From assembly GCA_050944455.1 (NCBI GenBank), contig JBMNRC010000011.1:1-64000 (forward strand): DNA of 64,000 nt. Reading direction: 5' to 3'. Below are positions 43,857 through 52,835 of the stretch, one piece after another. The stretch comes from Anthropogastromicrobium sp050944455 (GTDB lineage: Bacteria > Bacillota > Clostridia > Lachnospirales > Lachnospiraceae). Position 1 is the stretch's first letter. Every line of letters starts with the position of its first letter. A model generated the notes under the pieces. The model had not been told where the DNA came from, did no database searches, and saw nothing but the letters and a program-made list of their open reading frames with translations. The translations under genes and the position numbers were made by a program.

Positions 43857-45086
43857 TTATTGTTCTTCCCTGCGGAACGTCTGGCGCAGCACTGATCTGA
43901 GACCGGGTTTGTTGCCGTAGTTGAGCGATCCCCAGCGGTAGATGCGGATGGAGCCCCACGCCATGAAGAAAGCGCACAGAACGTCGATGGCGCCGGAGAC
44001 AAGAAGGCCGGCCAGCCCGACGGTGGCGTTCGCGTAGCGGATCGGCATCATCAGGATGGAGAAGAACGGGAACCAGGAGACCGCGTTGATCACCTGGTTG
44101 TCAACACCGCTCATCTGCATGAAGGCCAGGAAATAGCCGATGATGATGAACATCATCAGCGGCGTGAGCGCCGAAGACACGTCCTCCACGCGGGAGACTG
44201 TCGAGCCGAGCGCCGCGAACAGGAACATGTACAGCACAAGGCCGATCAGGAAAAACAGGATATAGATCCAAAGCTCCGAGACGCTGAAGAGCTCGCTGAT
44301 GATGGTCTTCAGGACTTCCGGGTAGTAACTGTGCAGCAGTTCGTACGGGACGGCGGCGCAGGCGAGAAAGATCGCCAGGTTCATCAGGATAACCAGGATC
44401 AGGGCAAATACCTTGCCCAGAATCAGGGCGTCCGGGCTGACGGACGTGATCAGCAGCTCCATGGTCTTGTTGTCTTTTTCCCGCGCGACGTTGGTGGAAA
44501 CCATCTGTCCGTAGAGGAGGATGACCATGTAGACGAGAATGACAAACGTGAAACCGCAGACCAGCTGCGCGGTTGTGTCTTTCCCGAGAACCACGGTTTC
44601 GTTTTCAACCTGCAGGGACAGAAGGGTGTAGTATTCGGAAAGAGGCACATCATATTGCTCCAGCGCGGCCCCGATCGCGGCCTGCTTCAGGATTTCGGAC
44701 AGAATGTCGGAACCCGCCGCGGAGGAATTGACGCTGAGATTGGCGTAGATCGTCTTTATGTGCGTCGTGTCCACCACAACATAGCCGATAGGCTCCGTCC
44801 CGTCGCTGACTGCCGCCTCCAGAGCTTCTTCGCTGTCGTAAAACTGGTCTTCGCTGAAGGGCAGGAGGTCCTCCAGTGAGTCGTCCTCGCAATAGACGCC
44901 GCCGGAAATTGTGCTGCTCTCCCCCGAACTGTCGGAAGTCTTATCGATCACCGGCGCGAGGATCGCCGGAAGGCAGACCAGAAAAGCGATCACGACGGCG
45001 ATCACGATGGTTGAGACGCGGAAAGATTTTTTCCGCAGCTGCTGGACAAATTCAAACCTAAGTACGGTACGGATATTCTTAAGCAT
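43857..45086 (-). CDS. ABC-2 type exporter permease, NatB-like
   Basis: The 409-residue permease has one N-terminal helix, a large extracellular domain (residues 48-165) and then five or more helices (from TAQLVCGFTFVILVYMVILLYG on). The motif NVAREKDNKTMELLITSVSP is the signature of ABC-2/NatB permeases. In Bacillus NatAB exports sodium, but related pairs handle other substrates. Its start overlaps the end of the ATPase gene by 8 bases, so they are coupled. Confidence 0.9.
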   Translation of the reverse strand: MLKNIRTVLRFEFVQQLRKKSFRVSTIVIAVVIAFLVCLPAILAPVIDKTSDSSGESSTISGGVYCEDDSLEDLLPFSEDQFYDSEEALEAAVSDGTEPIGYVVVDTTHIKTIYANLSVNSSAAGSDILSEILKQAAIGAALEQYDVPLSEYYTLLSLQVENETVVLGKDTTAQLVCGFTFVILVYMVILLYGQMVSTNVAREKDNKTMELLITSVSPDALILGKVFALILVILMNLAIFLACAAVPYELLHSYYPEVLKTIISELFSVSELWIYILFFLIGLVLYMFLFAALGSTVSRVEDVSSALTPLMMFIIIGYFLAFMQMSGVDNQVINAVSWFPFFSILMMPIRYANATVGLAGLLVSGAIDVLCAFFMAWGSIRIYRWGSLNYGNKPGLRSVLRQTFRREEQ

Positions 45087-45978
45087 TTTCAGCCTCCCCA
45101 GCTTCCTCGATAAAGATGTCCTGCAGCGACGGACGGTAGATGCCGCAGGTCAGCACGGAACTGAAACAGGAACCGATCACCTGCCGGATTCCGGGTTCCT
45201 GCCGGTCGGTGATCATCCGGCCGTTTTTTTCCGAATAGCTGATGCCGGCCGCGTCAAGCGCCGCCCTGATCTGATTTTCTGAGCCCGGGACAGGTTCGAT
45301 GAAATACCGGTTCGCTCCTTTTTCCGCGCGGATCTCTTCCAGGTTTCCGGTGAGCAGAATGTTTCCCCGGTCGATCAGCGTGATGTCGTCGCACATTTCT
45401 TCGACGTACGCCATCTGATGCGAGGAGAAGATGACCAGCTTGTCTCGGGACACCATCTCGCGGATGGCCTGCTTGAAGATCTGGGCGTTGACCGGATCGA
45501 GGCCGGAGAAAGGCTCGTCCAGGATGATGATATCCGGATCGTTCAGGAAAGCCTGGCTGATCTGGACTTTCTGCTGGTTGCCCTTGGAAAGTGTCTCCAG
45601 CTTCTGGTCCGCGCTGTCCTCCAGCTCGAAGTAGCGCAGCCAGTGATCGGCGTCCTCCGCTGCCGCTTTTTTGGACGCGCCTTTCAGCCGGGCAAAATAG
45701 GAGAGCTGATCCCGGAGGGTGACTTTGGCGTACATCCCGCGCTCCTCGGGCAGATAGCCGATGCGGTGCTTGGTGACGTCGAACGGCCTGCCGTCCAGAA
45801 TGAATTCCCCGGAATCCTGGCGGAAAACCTGCATGAGGCAGCGGAAAGTGGTTGATTTTCCGGCGCCGTTGCGGCCGAGAAAACCCATAGCCCTCCCGCT
45901 TTCCACGCGGAAATTCAGCCCGTGCAGGACTTCCTTTCCGCTGAAGGATTTTTTGATGTTGACAAATTTCAGCTCCAC
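45079..45978 (-). CDS. ABC transporter ATPase, NatA-like
   Basis: The 299-residue ATPase has Walker A GRNGAGKST, signature LSKGNQQKV, Walker B IIILDEPFSGLDP and the switch histidine in SSHQM. The DUF4162-type C-terminal region is present. I chose the GTG at 45978, seven bases after GGGAGG on the minus strand; no ATG fits. It powers the permease encoded next. Promoter at 46089-46117. Confidence 0.92.
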   Translation of the reverse strand: MELKFVNIKKSFSGKEVLHGLNFRVESGRAMGFLGRNGAGKSTTFRCLMQVFRQDSGEFILDGRPFDVTKHRIGYLPEERGMYAKVTLRDQLSYFARLKGASKKAAAEDADHWLRYFELEDSADQKLETLSKGNQQKVQISQAFLNDPDIIILDEPFSGLDPVNAQIFKQAIREMVSRDKLVIFSSHQMAYVEEMCDDITLIDRGNILLTGNLEEIRAEKGANRYFIEPVPGSENQIRAALDAAGISYSEKNGRMITDRQEPGIRQVIGSCFSSVLTCGIYRPSLQDIFIEEAGEAENA

Positions 45979-46088
45979 AATAGGTCCTCCCTTTTTCGTG
46001 TCAGGATACGGCGGCTTCGGCCCCCGATGCGGGATTCCTGACAAAAATTGGAAAAAGCAAAAATAATTAAACAAACTTACATATCTGG

Positions 46089-46117
46089 TTTATATCAGAA
46101 GCACCCGAAAAATTCAA
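46089..46117 (-). promoter_or_regulatory. Promoter of the NatAB-type operon
   Basis: Minus strand: -35 TTGAAT (46117-46112), 17-base spacer, extended -10 TGATATAAA (hexamer TATAAA, 46094-46089). Confidence 0.7.
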
Positions 46118-46233
46118 CCAGCAGAATGTAAAATGTTGGGAAAACCGGATCGCCGGATGTCAGATCGTCAGATGACGGAAAGGCAGACAGCTGGCAGGTC
46201 AGACGATAGGCAGCAGCGGTGTGTCGGCGGACC

Positions 46234-46385
46234 CAGACGGCTGGCAGCGCAGACGCCGGGCAGTCAATCGGCAGGCAATCAGACGGCTGGCAGCATAGGC
46301 GCTGGGCAGTCAATCGGCAGACAATTAGACCGCTGGCGGCGCAGACGCCGGGCAGTCAATCGGCGGGTACTCAGACGCCCGGGTC
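46234..46385. repeat. 46-bp tandem repeat, three copies plus a partial
   Basis: Units beginning CAGACGGCTGGCAGC or variants start at 46234, 46280, 46326 and, partially, 46372. The core GGGCAGTCAATCGGC is conserved in all full copies. It fills the gap between two minus-strand genes. Confidence 0.85.
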
Positions 46386-46396
46386 AGATAAAAAAA

Positions 46397-46426
46397 GGGC
46401 TATGCTTTCAGGAAAAAGCATAGTCC
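46397..46426 (-). terminator. Terminator of the cytidylate-kinase-like gene
   Basis: GGGCTATGCTTT and AAAGCATAGTCC form a 12-bp stem with one wobble. On the minus strand it is followed by TTTTTTAT. Confidence 0.8.
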
Positions 46427-46571
46427 GAAAAACTGCCGCCGGCTGTCCGCCGGCCATCCCGGATCCCCGGTCTGCCGGATATTCCTCCGACGCCCGGGCT
46501 GCCGGCAGTGCCGGATTCCCGGGCGATCGGACGATTTCCTGGCGCCGGTGATCCGGTCCGCACAGTGCCAG
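46427..46571. other. Short gap after the kinase-like gene
   Basis: GC-rich DNA with short CCGGAT/CCGGCA strings; no gene or clear structure seen. Confidence 0.3.
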
Positions 46572-47279
46572 TTACTTTTCTTCATCAGGGGATTCCGCCG
46601 GCGTTTCTTCCGCGGCGGCTTCCTCCCTGCGCTTTCTCAGTTCCTCCTGGGCGTCGGTTTCATCGACCATGACAGAGTATTGCAGCATCTGGGCCAGATA
46701 CGGCACAATGCCTTTGATCGAAACGTTGGCCGTGTTGATGCACAGGTCGTAGTTGGATTTCTCTCCCCAGGTCTGCATGGTCACAAAATTGTAGTAATCC
46801 CGGCGGCCCTTGTCGATCCCGGCGATGGAGCGCTTGAGTTCCCTGTCGCTCATATTTTCACCGGGCTTGCCCTTCATCCGGCAGCGGATCATCTTGTGTT
46901 TCAGATCGGAGTACACGAAAATGCGGTACGGATGGTAGTCCGCGAGAATGTAGTCTCCGCAGCGGCCAACGATCACGCAGTCGGATTTTTCCGCCAGTTC
47001 CTTGAGCAGATTGCACTGCTCGCGGAAAACAGCCTGGCGCTGCTGATTGATGACCGTGCCCGTCGTCTGGAAGGTGACGCCGATATGGATGGGGTAGGAG
47101 AAAATGGGTTTTGATTCCATGATGTTCTGGACATACCCCTCGGCCAGCTGGGTCTTTTTGGCTATCTCAGTAATGATTTCCTGATCGTAATAAGCAAACC
47201 CGAGTTTTTCGGAAAGCCTGCGTCCCAGCTCGCGCCCTCCGCTTCCGAATTCCCGGCTGATGGTAATGATTTTATGCAT
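46572..47279 (-). CDS. Cytidylate kinase-like family protein
   Basis: The 235-residue protein has a P-loop-like start (ITISREFGSGGRELG) as in the cytidylate-kinase-like family, then AYYDQEII and VIVGRCGDYIL. Members lack parts of true CMP kinase, and their substrate is unknown. The last 25 residues are Glu/Ala/Pro-rich. ATG at 47279 follows GGAGCGGC, a modest site. A terminator follows on the minus strand. Confidence 0.85.
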   Translation of the reverse strand: MHKIITISREFGSGGRELGRRLSEKLGFAYYDQEIITEIAKKTQLAEGYVQNIMESKPIFSYPIHIGVTFQTTGTVINQQRQAVFREQCNLLKELAEKSDCVIVGRCGDYILADYHPYRIFVYSDLKHKMIRCRMKGKPGENMSDRELKRSIAGIDKGRRDYYNFVTMQTWGEKSNYDLCINTANVSIKGIVPYLAQMLQYSVMVDETDAQEELRKRREEAAAEETPAESPDEEK

Positions 47280-47810
47280 AATTGCCGCTCCTTCCGAGTG
47301 TGTTTTTCTGCACGCACAGCATGCCGTGTGGACAGGATGTCAGCATCTTTGTTTCAGACCGCTGATACAATCAGTTTTGAACGTTCAGCAGGATCTGTAA
47401 ACTATTTTATCAAATCCGCGGCCGGGTGTAAACAATCAGTGCCGATCAGCGGTCCGCGCCGGTGCCTGAGATAATGCGAATCGGCTGCCGCGGTCATGCC
47501 GGGAGCCGATGATACCTGAAAGCACTTGCTGATTGGTGATGGCCGGGCGGCGGCTCTGCCCGGCAGCCGGCAGAATGCCAGACGTCGGATGGCCGAAGGG
47601 GATGATTCCGGCGCTGAAGGAATCTGCCGGGCGGCCTGATGAAAAAACTGGACAAAATGGCTGAACAAGTTTTCCGGTTCATGGTATAATATTTTTTATT
47701 CATTTCATTGTTTCCTGGATTTTTTCCGGGCAGGCAGCTTCTGCGCGCCATGCCGGGCTGAAGTTCCATGAGACTTACTATAAATTTTGTTGAGGGGGAT
47801 ACGCATCGCG
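47280..47810. other. Gap with the promoter of the large surface protein
   Basis: Apart from the promoter at 47662-47690 I see no gene. Between promoter and start lies a 115-base leader. Confidence 0.5.
47662..47690 (+). promoter_or_regulatory. Promoter of the large surface protein
   Basis: -35 TGAACA (47662-47667), 17-base spacer, extended -10 TGGTATAAT (hexamer 47685-47690). Confidence 0.7.
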
Positions 47811-50800
47811 ATGAAAAAAGAACAGCGTATGAAGAATTTTTCCGTCTGGCTGCTGAGTGTCGTCATGATGCTGACACTTTGCTCCGGAGCGGTATCCGCT
47901 TCTGGTCCGGCGTCGGGCAGGCTCAAAACGCAGGCCGCGCAGGGCACTTACCGGGTCGCCGGCATTACGGAAGTTGGAGACCCTGAGACAGGGAGCGGGA
48001 CGGAACAGACCCTTTCCGTGAGCGCTTCAGACGGAGAGGAGGAGTCCGCTTCGGCTTCGGAAGAAGAAACCGCGTCGGAAACCCAGACCGCGGAAGAAAG
48101 CACTGCGGAGAGCACTGCGGCGCAGGCGGAAATCGCGACGGTCAGCGTTGTGGAGATCGACGCCTCGCAGATCGTGGAATCCGGCTCTCAAACCGAAACC
48201 TCCGGCGCTGGGTTAACCGAAGCCGGGACAGAGACCTCTGCGGTGGAAATTTCTGTTTCCGCGGAGGAATCTCCTGAAGAAGAGACTTCCGCGGAGATGG
48301 TTTCTGAGGAGGAAACTTCCGGGCAGACGGCTTTTGCGGAAGAAATTACTGAAGCGGAAACCGCGGCGGAAGAGAGTGCCGCAGAGGAGCTTAACGAGAC
48401 GGTCTCTGAAGATGAAAGCTCTGTGGAAGAGATTTCTGCGGAGGAAACTTCGGAGGAGATGGCTTCTGCGGAAGAGACCTCAGGGGAGATGACTTCTCCG
48501 GAGGAATTCTCGGAAGAGGAGACCTCAGAAGAAATCTCGGAAGAGGAGATTTCTGAAGAAGAGACTTCTGAAGAAGAGACTTCTGAAGAAGAGACTTCTG
48601 AAGAGGAGACCTCGGAAGAAGAGACCTCTGAGGAAGACACTTCCGAAGAAGAAACCACAGAAGAGAGCGAAGTAAGCGTCGGACTCATGGCGCTCGCTGC
48701 GGCTGCAACGGGAACGATTTCTTCCGTACAGTACAGTGAAGGGAGTGTCGTGGTTTCCGGCACGGTTCCTTCCGCGGGGACTTACTATATTTACGCGATT
48801 GAGCCTTATGAAACCGCGGATTCCTTCTCGCTGGATACCGCTGTGGAATGCGCGGAGTTTGAGGCGCCGGCCGGGTCCTTCACCCAGTCCTTCAGCTACA
48901 GCGAGGATCTTCTGGTTCGCAAATTCGTGATCTGCTCTGATCAGGACGGCACCGCCGTGAGCAGCAGCGCGATGTACATCACCAATCCGGAGGACGTCGC
49001 CTCCACCTCTTTCTATCAGGAACTGAAAAGCAAGAAGGGCCTGATCGTCTACACGGATGCCGAGCGGACAGCCGAGGCGGCGTCCCTCGGGACTTCCGCT
49101 TCCACGGTCACCTGGCTTCTCAACGAGATGGTCAACGAGGACGGAACCCTCAATGAGACCCGGATACAGGAATACCGCGCCCAGCTTGTCCTGCTGCAGG
49201 AAAACGGGATTGTTCCCTATGTCATTCTCGTGGTGCAGTCGGACGCGCCTTCGTTTATGCGCTATCCGGGGACGGACAGCAGTTCGGCTTACTACACCGC
49301 GTGGAATACCGCGTCCGCCGAAGGCGTCGCTCTGTACCAGAAGCTGCTGACCAGACTGGCGCAGGCGGCCGACGGGCTCAACTGCCGCTGGATTATCGGC
49401 AATGAGGTCAACTATTATCTCTGGGACGATATGGGAGACGCTACGCTGGAGGAACATGCCGCCGCGTACGCCACGACGTTCAGAATAGCTTACAACGCGA
49501 TCAGGAGCGTCAATTCATCCGCGCAGATTTATGTGCCGACGGATCACGTCTGGTACGGGAACAGCGGCGATTACGCGGAGGGAAGCACAAAAGGGTATAA
49601 CGCGCGCCCGTTCCTCACCCAGTTCAACGAGAATGTCGTCAGTGAGGGAGATATCAGCTGGGACCTCGCTTTCCACGCTTACTCCACGCCGCTGGACAGC
49701 TCGCAGGTATGGACGGACGGGTCGATGATCTACGCCTACGACGGAACTCCGCTGAGTTTTGCCAGCGTAACCTACAGCCAGGATACGCACATGGTCACTA
49801 TGAAGAATATCGAGGTCGTCATTGACTTCATGAAACAGCTCCGCGGGGAATCGGCGTTCAAGATCGCGCTCACGGAGCAGGGATGGACTTCCTATTCCCA
49901 CGTGACCGGGCAGGATGAATATACGGACCAGGCGGCGTCCATCGCTTACGGATATCTGAAAACCGAATCGCTGGACGAACTGGAAGCGCTGATCCTGAGC
50001 CGCCAGGTGGACGCGGACGAGATGGACAACCAGTTCCTCAAATTCGGGCTGGAGGATTCGGATTTCAACCCCAAGTATTCCTATTCGGTGTACCGGGATC
50101 TCGGGACGGAAGATTCGCTTTACACCAGCGCGCTTCTCCCGGTCGTGACCAGCGGGTCGGCGGGTTATATCTCCGCGGAAGCGGCAGATGCCGCCGCGGC
50201 GGGCAGCGAGTGGAGCGAGTGCTATAACACGGAACAGCAGCTGGTCAATACCTTTTCGCTGAGCGACTCGGCAGGCACGTCAAAGTGCGTCAAAATGAAA
50301 CTGTCCGGGCTCAACGCCTCCACAACCCCGTATTTCACGGTGACGGTAACCCTGAGCGGCGCTTCCGGGCCGGCGAATCTTTCGATGCGCCTGTACTCCG
50401 GGGAAAAAATCCACGAAGTCAGCGGACCGGCGGTCACATCGGGAACGACGCAGACCGTGACGTTTGATTTCAGCGGATGGATCGGGCTCAGCAGTATAAC
50501 CGGGGCGGAGCTCTGGCTCAAAGGGCTGTCCGGCGGGGGAACGCTGCAGATTTCAGGCCTGCAGGTGAGCGGTTCGAAACCGCGGAGCGCCGCTTCGGTC
50601 ACCTCGGTCAGTGTGGCGGGCTACGGCGAAAATACCTTCAATCTCGCGATTACCCTGTCTGAAACGCCGGACAGCGTGACCGTCACAACACAGGAAGGCA
50701 ATACCGTGCAGGCGGCCGTGAGCGGCGCCGCAGCTTCAGCGGAGGTCCCGGTTTCGGCGGATCTGCTGTCCTGCGATGTCAGCATCAGCGTCGTCACCGG

Positions 50801-52403
50801 GTCAGTGACGACCAGCTATTCGACGACGGTCACGCTGCCTTCCATCACGGATATCCAGGTCACGGACATTGACTCCGGCGGATACACGGTCACAGCTTCT
50901 TTCCGCTCGGCGCTCAGCGCGGCCAGCGCGCAGATGCCGACCTGGACCGAAGCGGACGGCCAGGATGATCTGGTATGGCATCAGGCGTCGGTGAGCGGGA
51001 ACACGGCGACATACCGCGTATCCACGGCTGACCATAATTCGGAATACGGGAAATATATCACGCATGTGTACATTTATCTCAGCGACGGATCGCTGATTCC
51101 GATCAGCGGAACCGAAGTGACCGTGCCCGCGGAGGACAGCGGCTCCGGAGATGAGTCCGAAAGCTCCGGCGAAACCACGGAGGAAGAGCCGTCGGTCGAT
51201 TCCATCACGATCTCGAATCTCACGTCCTCCGGCTATGACGTCACGGCGACGTTCACGGCCCCGGAAGGCGTGGACCGCGTGATGATGCCGACCTGGACGG
51301 ATTCCGGCTGGCAGGACGACCTGACCTGGTACCAGGCTTCGGTGAGCGGAAATACGGCGACGTACCACGTTCCGGTTTCCGAGCACAACAGCGAGAGCGG
51401 CCTGTATTACACGCATGTCTACGTTTATCAGACGGACGGAAGCTATGCCCTTGACTGCCGGGAAATCACCGTCCCGGCTGCCGCGGCAGAAGAGCTGTCG
51501 ATCGATTCCATCACAATCTCGAACATTACGTCCTCCGGCTATGACGTCACGGCGACATTTACGGCGCCGGACGGCGTCGATCACGTGCTGATGCCGACCT
51601 GGACGGATTCCGGCTGGCAGGACGACCTCATCTGGTATCGGGCTTCGGTGAGCGGAAACACGGCCACATACCATGTTCCGGTCTCCGACCACGGCAATGA
51701 GAGCGGAAAATATTACACGCACGTCTACGTCTATCAGACGGACGGAACGTTCGTTCTGGACGGCCGGGAAATAGAGGTTCCGTCGTCCGGCAGCGCCTCC
51801 GGCGGAGACTCGGAAACGCTTGACATCACGTCCATCGAGATCACGAACATCACGTCTTCCGGCTACGACGTCACGGCGGCGTTCACGGCGCCGGGCGGCG
51901 TGGATTACGTGCTGATGCCTACCTGGACGGACGCGAACGGGCAGGATGAGCTGAAATGGTACCAGGCTTCGGTGAGCGGAAACACGGCGACTTATCACGT
52001 TTCGGTTTCTGAGCACAACAACGAGAGCGGCAAGTACATTACCCATGTTTACGTTTACCAGAAAGACGGGAGATACGCGCTCCGCGGCGTGGAAGTCACT
52101 GTTCCGGCGTCCTCGTCCGGCAGCACCGCGGGAAGCGGGGATTACTCGGCGGTTTTCGACGCCCAGTATTATCTGTCGCACTACCCTGATCTTCAGGCGG
52201 CCTTCGGCAGCGACGCCGCGGCGGCGTACCGCCATTTCCTGCAGTACGGCATGAAAGAAGCAAGACAGGCTTCCGCGGACTTCAACCCGGTGGTCTACAG
52301 AAACCGCTATCCGGATCTCAACGCCGCGTTCGGAGACCAGTGGGAACTGTATTACCAGCATTACATCGAGTACGGAATCTCAGAGAACAGATCTGCGGTA
52401 TAA
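47811..52403 (+). CDS. Giant secreted protein: Glu/Ser stalk, DUF5722 barrel, Bsp-like repeats
   Basis: The 1530-residue protein has a signal peptide (about residues 1-36). Residues 60-288 are an extreme Glu/Ser/Thr/Ala region with tandem EETSE units. Residues 305-395 form a beta domain. Residues 400-778 match the DUF5722 TIM-barrel family (GLIVYTDAER, WIIGNEVNYY, ALTEQGWTSY; the two Glu residues would suit a glycosidase). Residues 780-925 resemble a carbohydrate-binding module. From 928 come beta repeats; four from 1011 to 1433 match GBS-Bsp-like repeats (MPTWT, ASVSGNTATYHV, THVYVYQ). The end has two FDAQYYLSHYPDLQAAFG-type repeats. No LPxTG motif is seen. The ATG at 47811 has GAGGGGG upstream, spaced 12 bases; the next ATG (47829) is an alternative. 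Confidence 0.85.
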   Translation: MKKEQRMKNFSVWLLSVVMMLTLCSGAVSASGPASGRLKTQAAQGTYRVAGITEVGDPETGSGTEQTLSVSASDGEEESASASEEETASETQTAEESTAESTAAQAEIATVSVVEIDASQIVESGSQTETSGAGLTEAGTETSAVEISVSAEESPEEETSAEMVSEEETSGQTAFAEEITEAETAAEESAAEELNETVSEDESSVEEISAEETSEEMASAEETSGEMTSPEEFSEEETSEEISEEEISEEETSEEETSEEETSEEETSEEETSEEDTSEEETTEESEVSVGLMALAAAATGTISSVQYSEGSVVVSGTVPSAGTYYIYAIEPYETADSFSLDTAVECAEFEAPAGSFTQSFSYSEDLLVRKFVICSDQDGTAVSSSAMYITNPEDVASTSFYQELKSKKGLIVYTDAERTAEAASLGTSASTVTWLLNEMVNEDGTLNETRIQEYRAQLVLLQENGIVPYVILVVQSDAPSFMRYPGTDSSSAYYTAWNTASAEGVALYQKLLTRLAQAADGLNCRWIIGNEVNYYLWDDMGDATLEEHAAAYATTFRIAYNAIRSVNSSAQIYVPTDHVWYGNSGDYAEGSTKGYNARPFLTQFNENVVSEGDISWDLAFHAYSTPLDSSQVWTDGSMIYAYDGTPLSFASVTYSQDTHMVTMKNIEVVIDFMKQLRGESAFKIALTEQGWTSYSHVTGQDEYTDQAASIAYGYLKTESLDELEALILSRQVDADEMDNQFLKFGLEDSDFNPKYSYSVYRDLGTEDSLYTSALLPVVTSGSAGYISAEAADAAAAGSEWSECYNTEQQLVNTFSLSDSAGTSKCVKMKLSGLNASTTPYFTVTVTLSGASGPANLSMRLYSGEKIHEVSGPAVTSGTTQTVTFDFSGWIGLSSITGAELWLKGLSGGGTLQISGLQVSGSKPRSAASVTSVSVAGYGENTFNLAITLSETPDSVTVTTQEGNTVQAAVSGAAASAEVPVSADLLSCDVSISVVTGSVTTSYSTTVTLPSITDIQVTDIDSGGYTVTASFRSALSAASAQMPTWTEADGQDDLVWHQASVSGNTATYRVSTADHNSEYGKYITHVYIYLSDGSLIPISGTEVTVPAEDSGSGDESESSGETTEEEPSVDSITISNLTSSGYDVTATFTAPEGVDRVMMPTWTDSGWQDDLTWYQASVSGNTATYHVPVSEHNSESGLYYTHVYVYQTDGSYALDCREITVPAAAAEELSIDSITISNITSSGYDVTATFTAPDGVDHVLMPTWTDSGWQDDLIWYRASVSGNTATYHVPVSDHGNESGKYYTHVYVYQTDGTFVLDGREIEVPSSGSASGGDSETLDITSIEITNITSSGYDVTAAFTAPGGVDYVLMPTWTDANGQDELKWYQASVSGNTATYHVSVSEHNNESGKYITHVYVYQKDGRYALRGVEVTVPASSSGSTAGSGDYSAVFDAQYYLSHYPDLQAAFGSDAAAAYRHFLQYGMKEARQASADFNPVVYRNRYPDLNAAFGDQWELYYQHYIEYGISENRSAV
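48500..48665. repeat. 15-bp coding repeats for EETSE
   Basis: Near-identical 15-base units (GAAGAGACTTCTGAA and variants) lie in tandem and encode Glu-Glu-Thr-Ser-Glu. The antisense strand is open and Ser-rich as a consequence. Copy number probably varies between strains. Confidence 0.9.
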
Positions 52404-52531
52404 CCGGCACGCATCGGAATCCGCGGCGCGGATTCTGATCAGCGAGGATGCGGATCGGCCCGGATCCCGGTGAATTCGGATTCCGGCTGATACAGAAGTG
52501 ATCCATGCGGATTCTGTTTCAAACGGAGACT

Positions 52532-52575
52532 GCCGCCCCGGCCTTTCGGGAAAGAAAGGCAGGGGCGGCGGTTTT
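52532..52575 (+). terminator. Terminator of the large surface protein gene
   Basis: GCCGCCCCGGCCTTTC pairs with GAAAGGCAGGGGCGGC (one mismatch) around GGGAAA, followed by GGTTTTTC. Confidence 0.8.
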
Positions 52576-52648
52576 TCGATTCCGGAATTCACTGCCTGAG
52601 GATGCGTATTTCGAAATTCACGCTCCGGCGTCACGCGCCCGGCCTGCC

Positions 52649-52677
52649 TTGAATTGAACTGTTTCGTATGTTAAACT
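52649..52677 (+). promoter_or_regulatory. Candidate pepT promoter
   Basis: -35 TTGAAT (52649-52654), 17-base spacer, -10 TAAACT (52672-52677). It gives a 150-base leader. Confidence 0.6.
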
Positions 52678-52835
52678 CATAAATTGTCCGGGATACCGCC
52701 ATCAGACGGACGGCGGCGCGGCATTCCGCGGGACCAGATAACAAGGCGCGGGGCGGCGCGCGGAGCGCCTTATATGCGCCGGGTCCGCAGGCAGGCTTTC
52801 CGGACGGTTCAATCCGCAATCAAGGAGGCAGACAG

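Larger units (their letters stand above)
52404..52835. other. Gap with terminator and pepT promoter
   Basis: It contains the terminator at 52532-52575 and the promoter at 52649-52677. No gene is seen. Confidence 0.5.

Noticed and set aside
48188..48763. Ser-rich minus-strand gene opposite the Glu/Ser stalk
   Set aside because: The antisense of GAAGAG-type repeats reads as Ser/Val/Ser; it is a direct result of the coding repeat.
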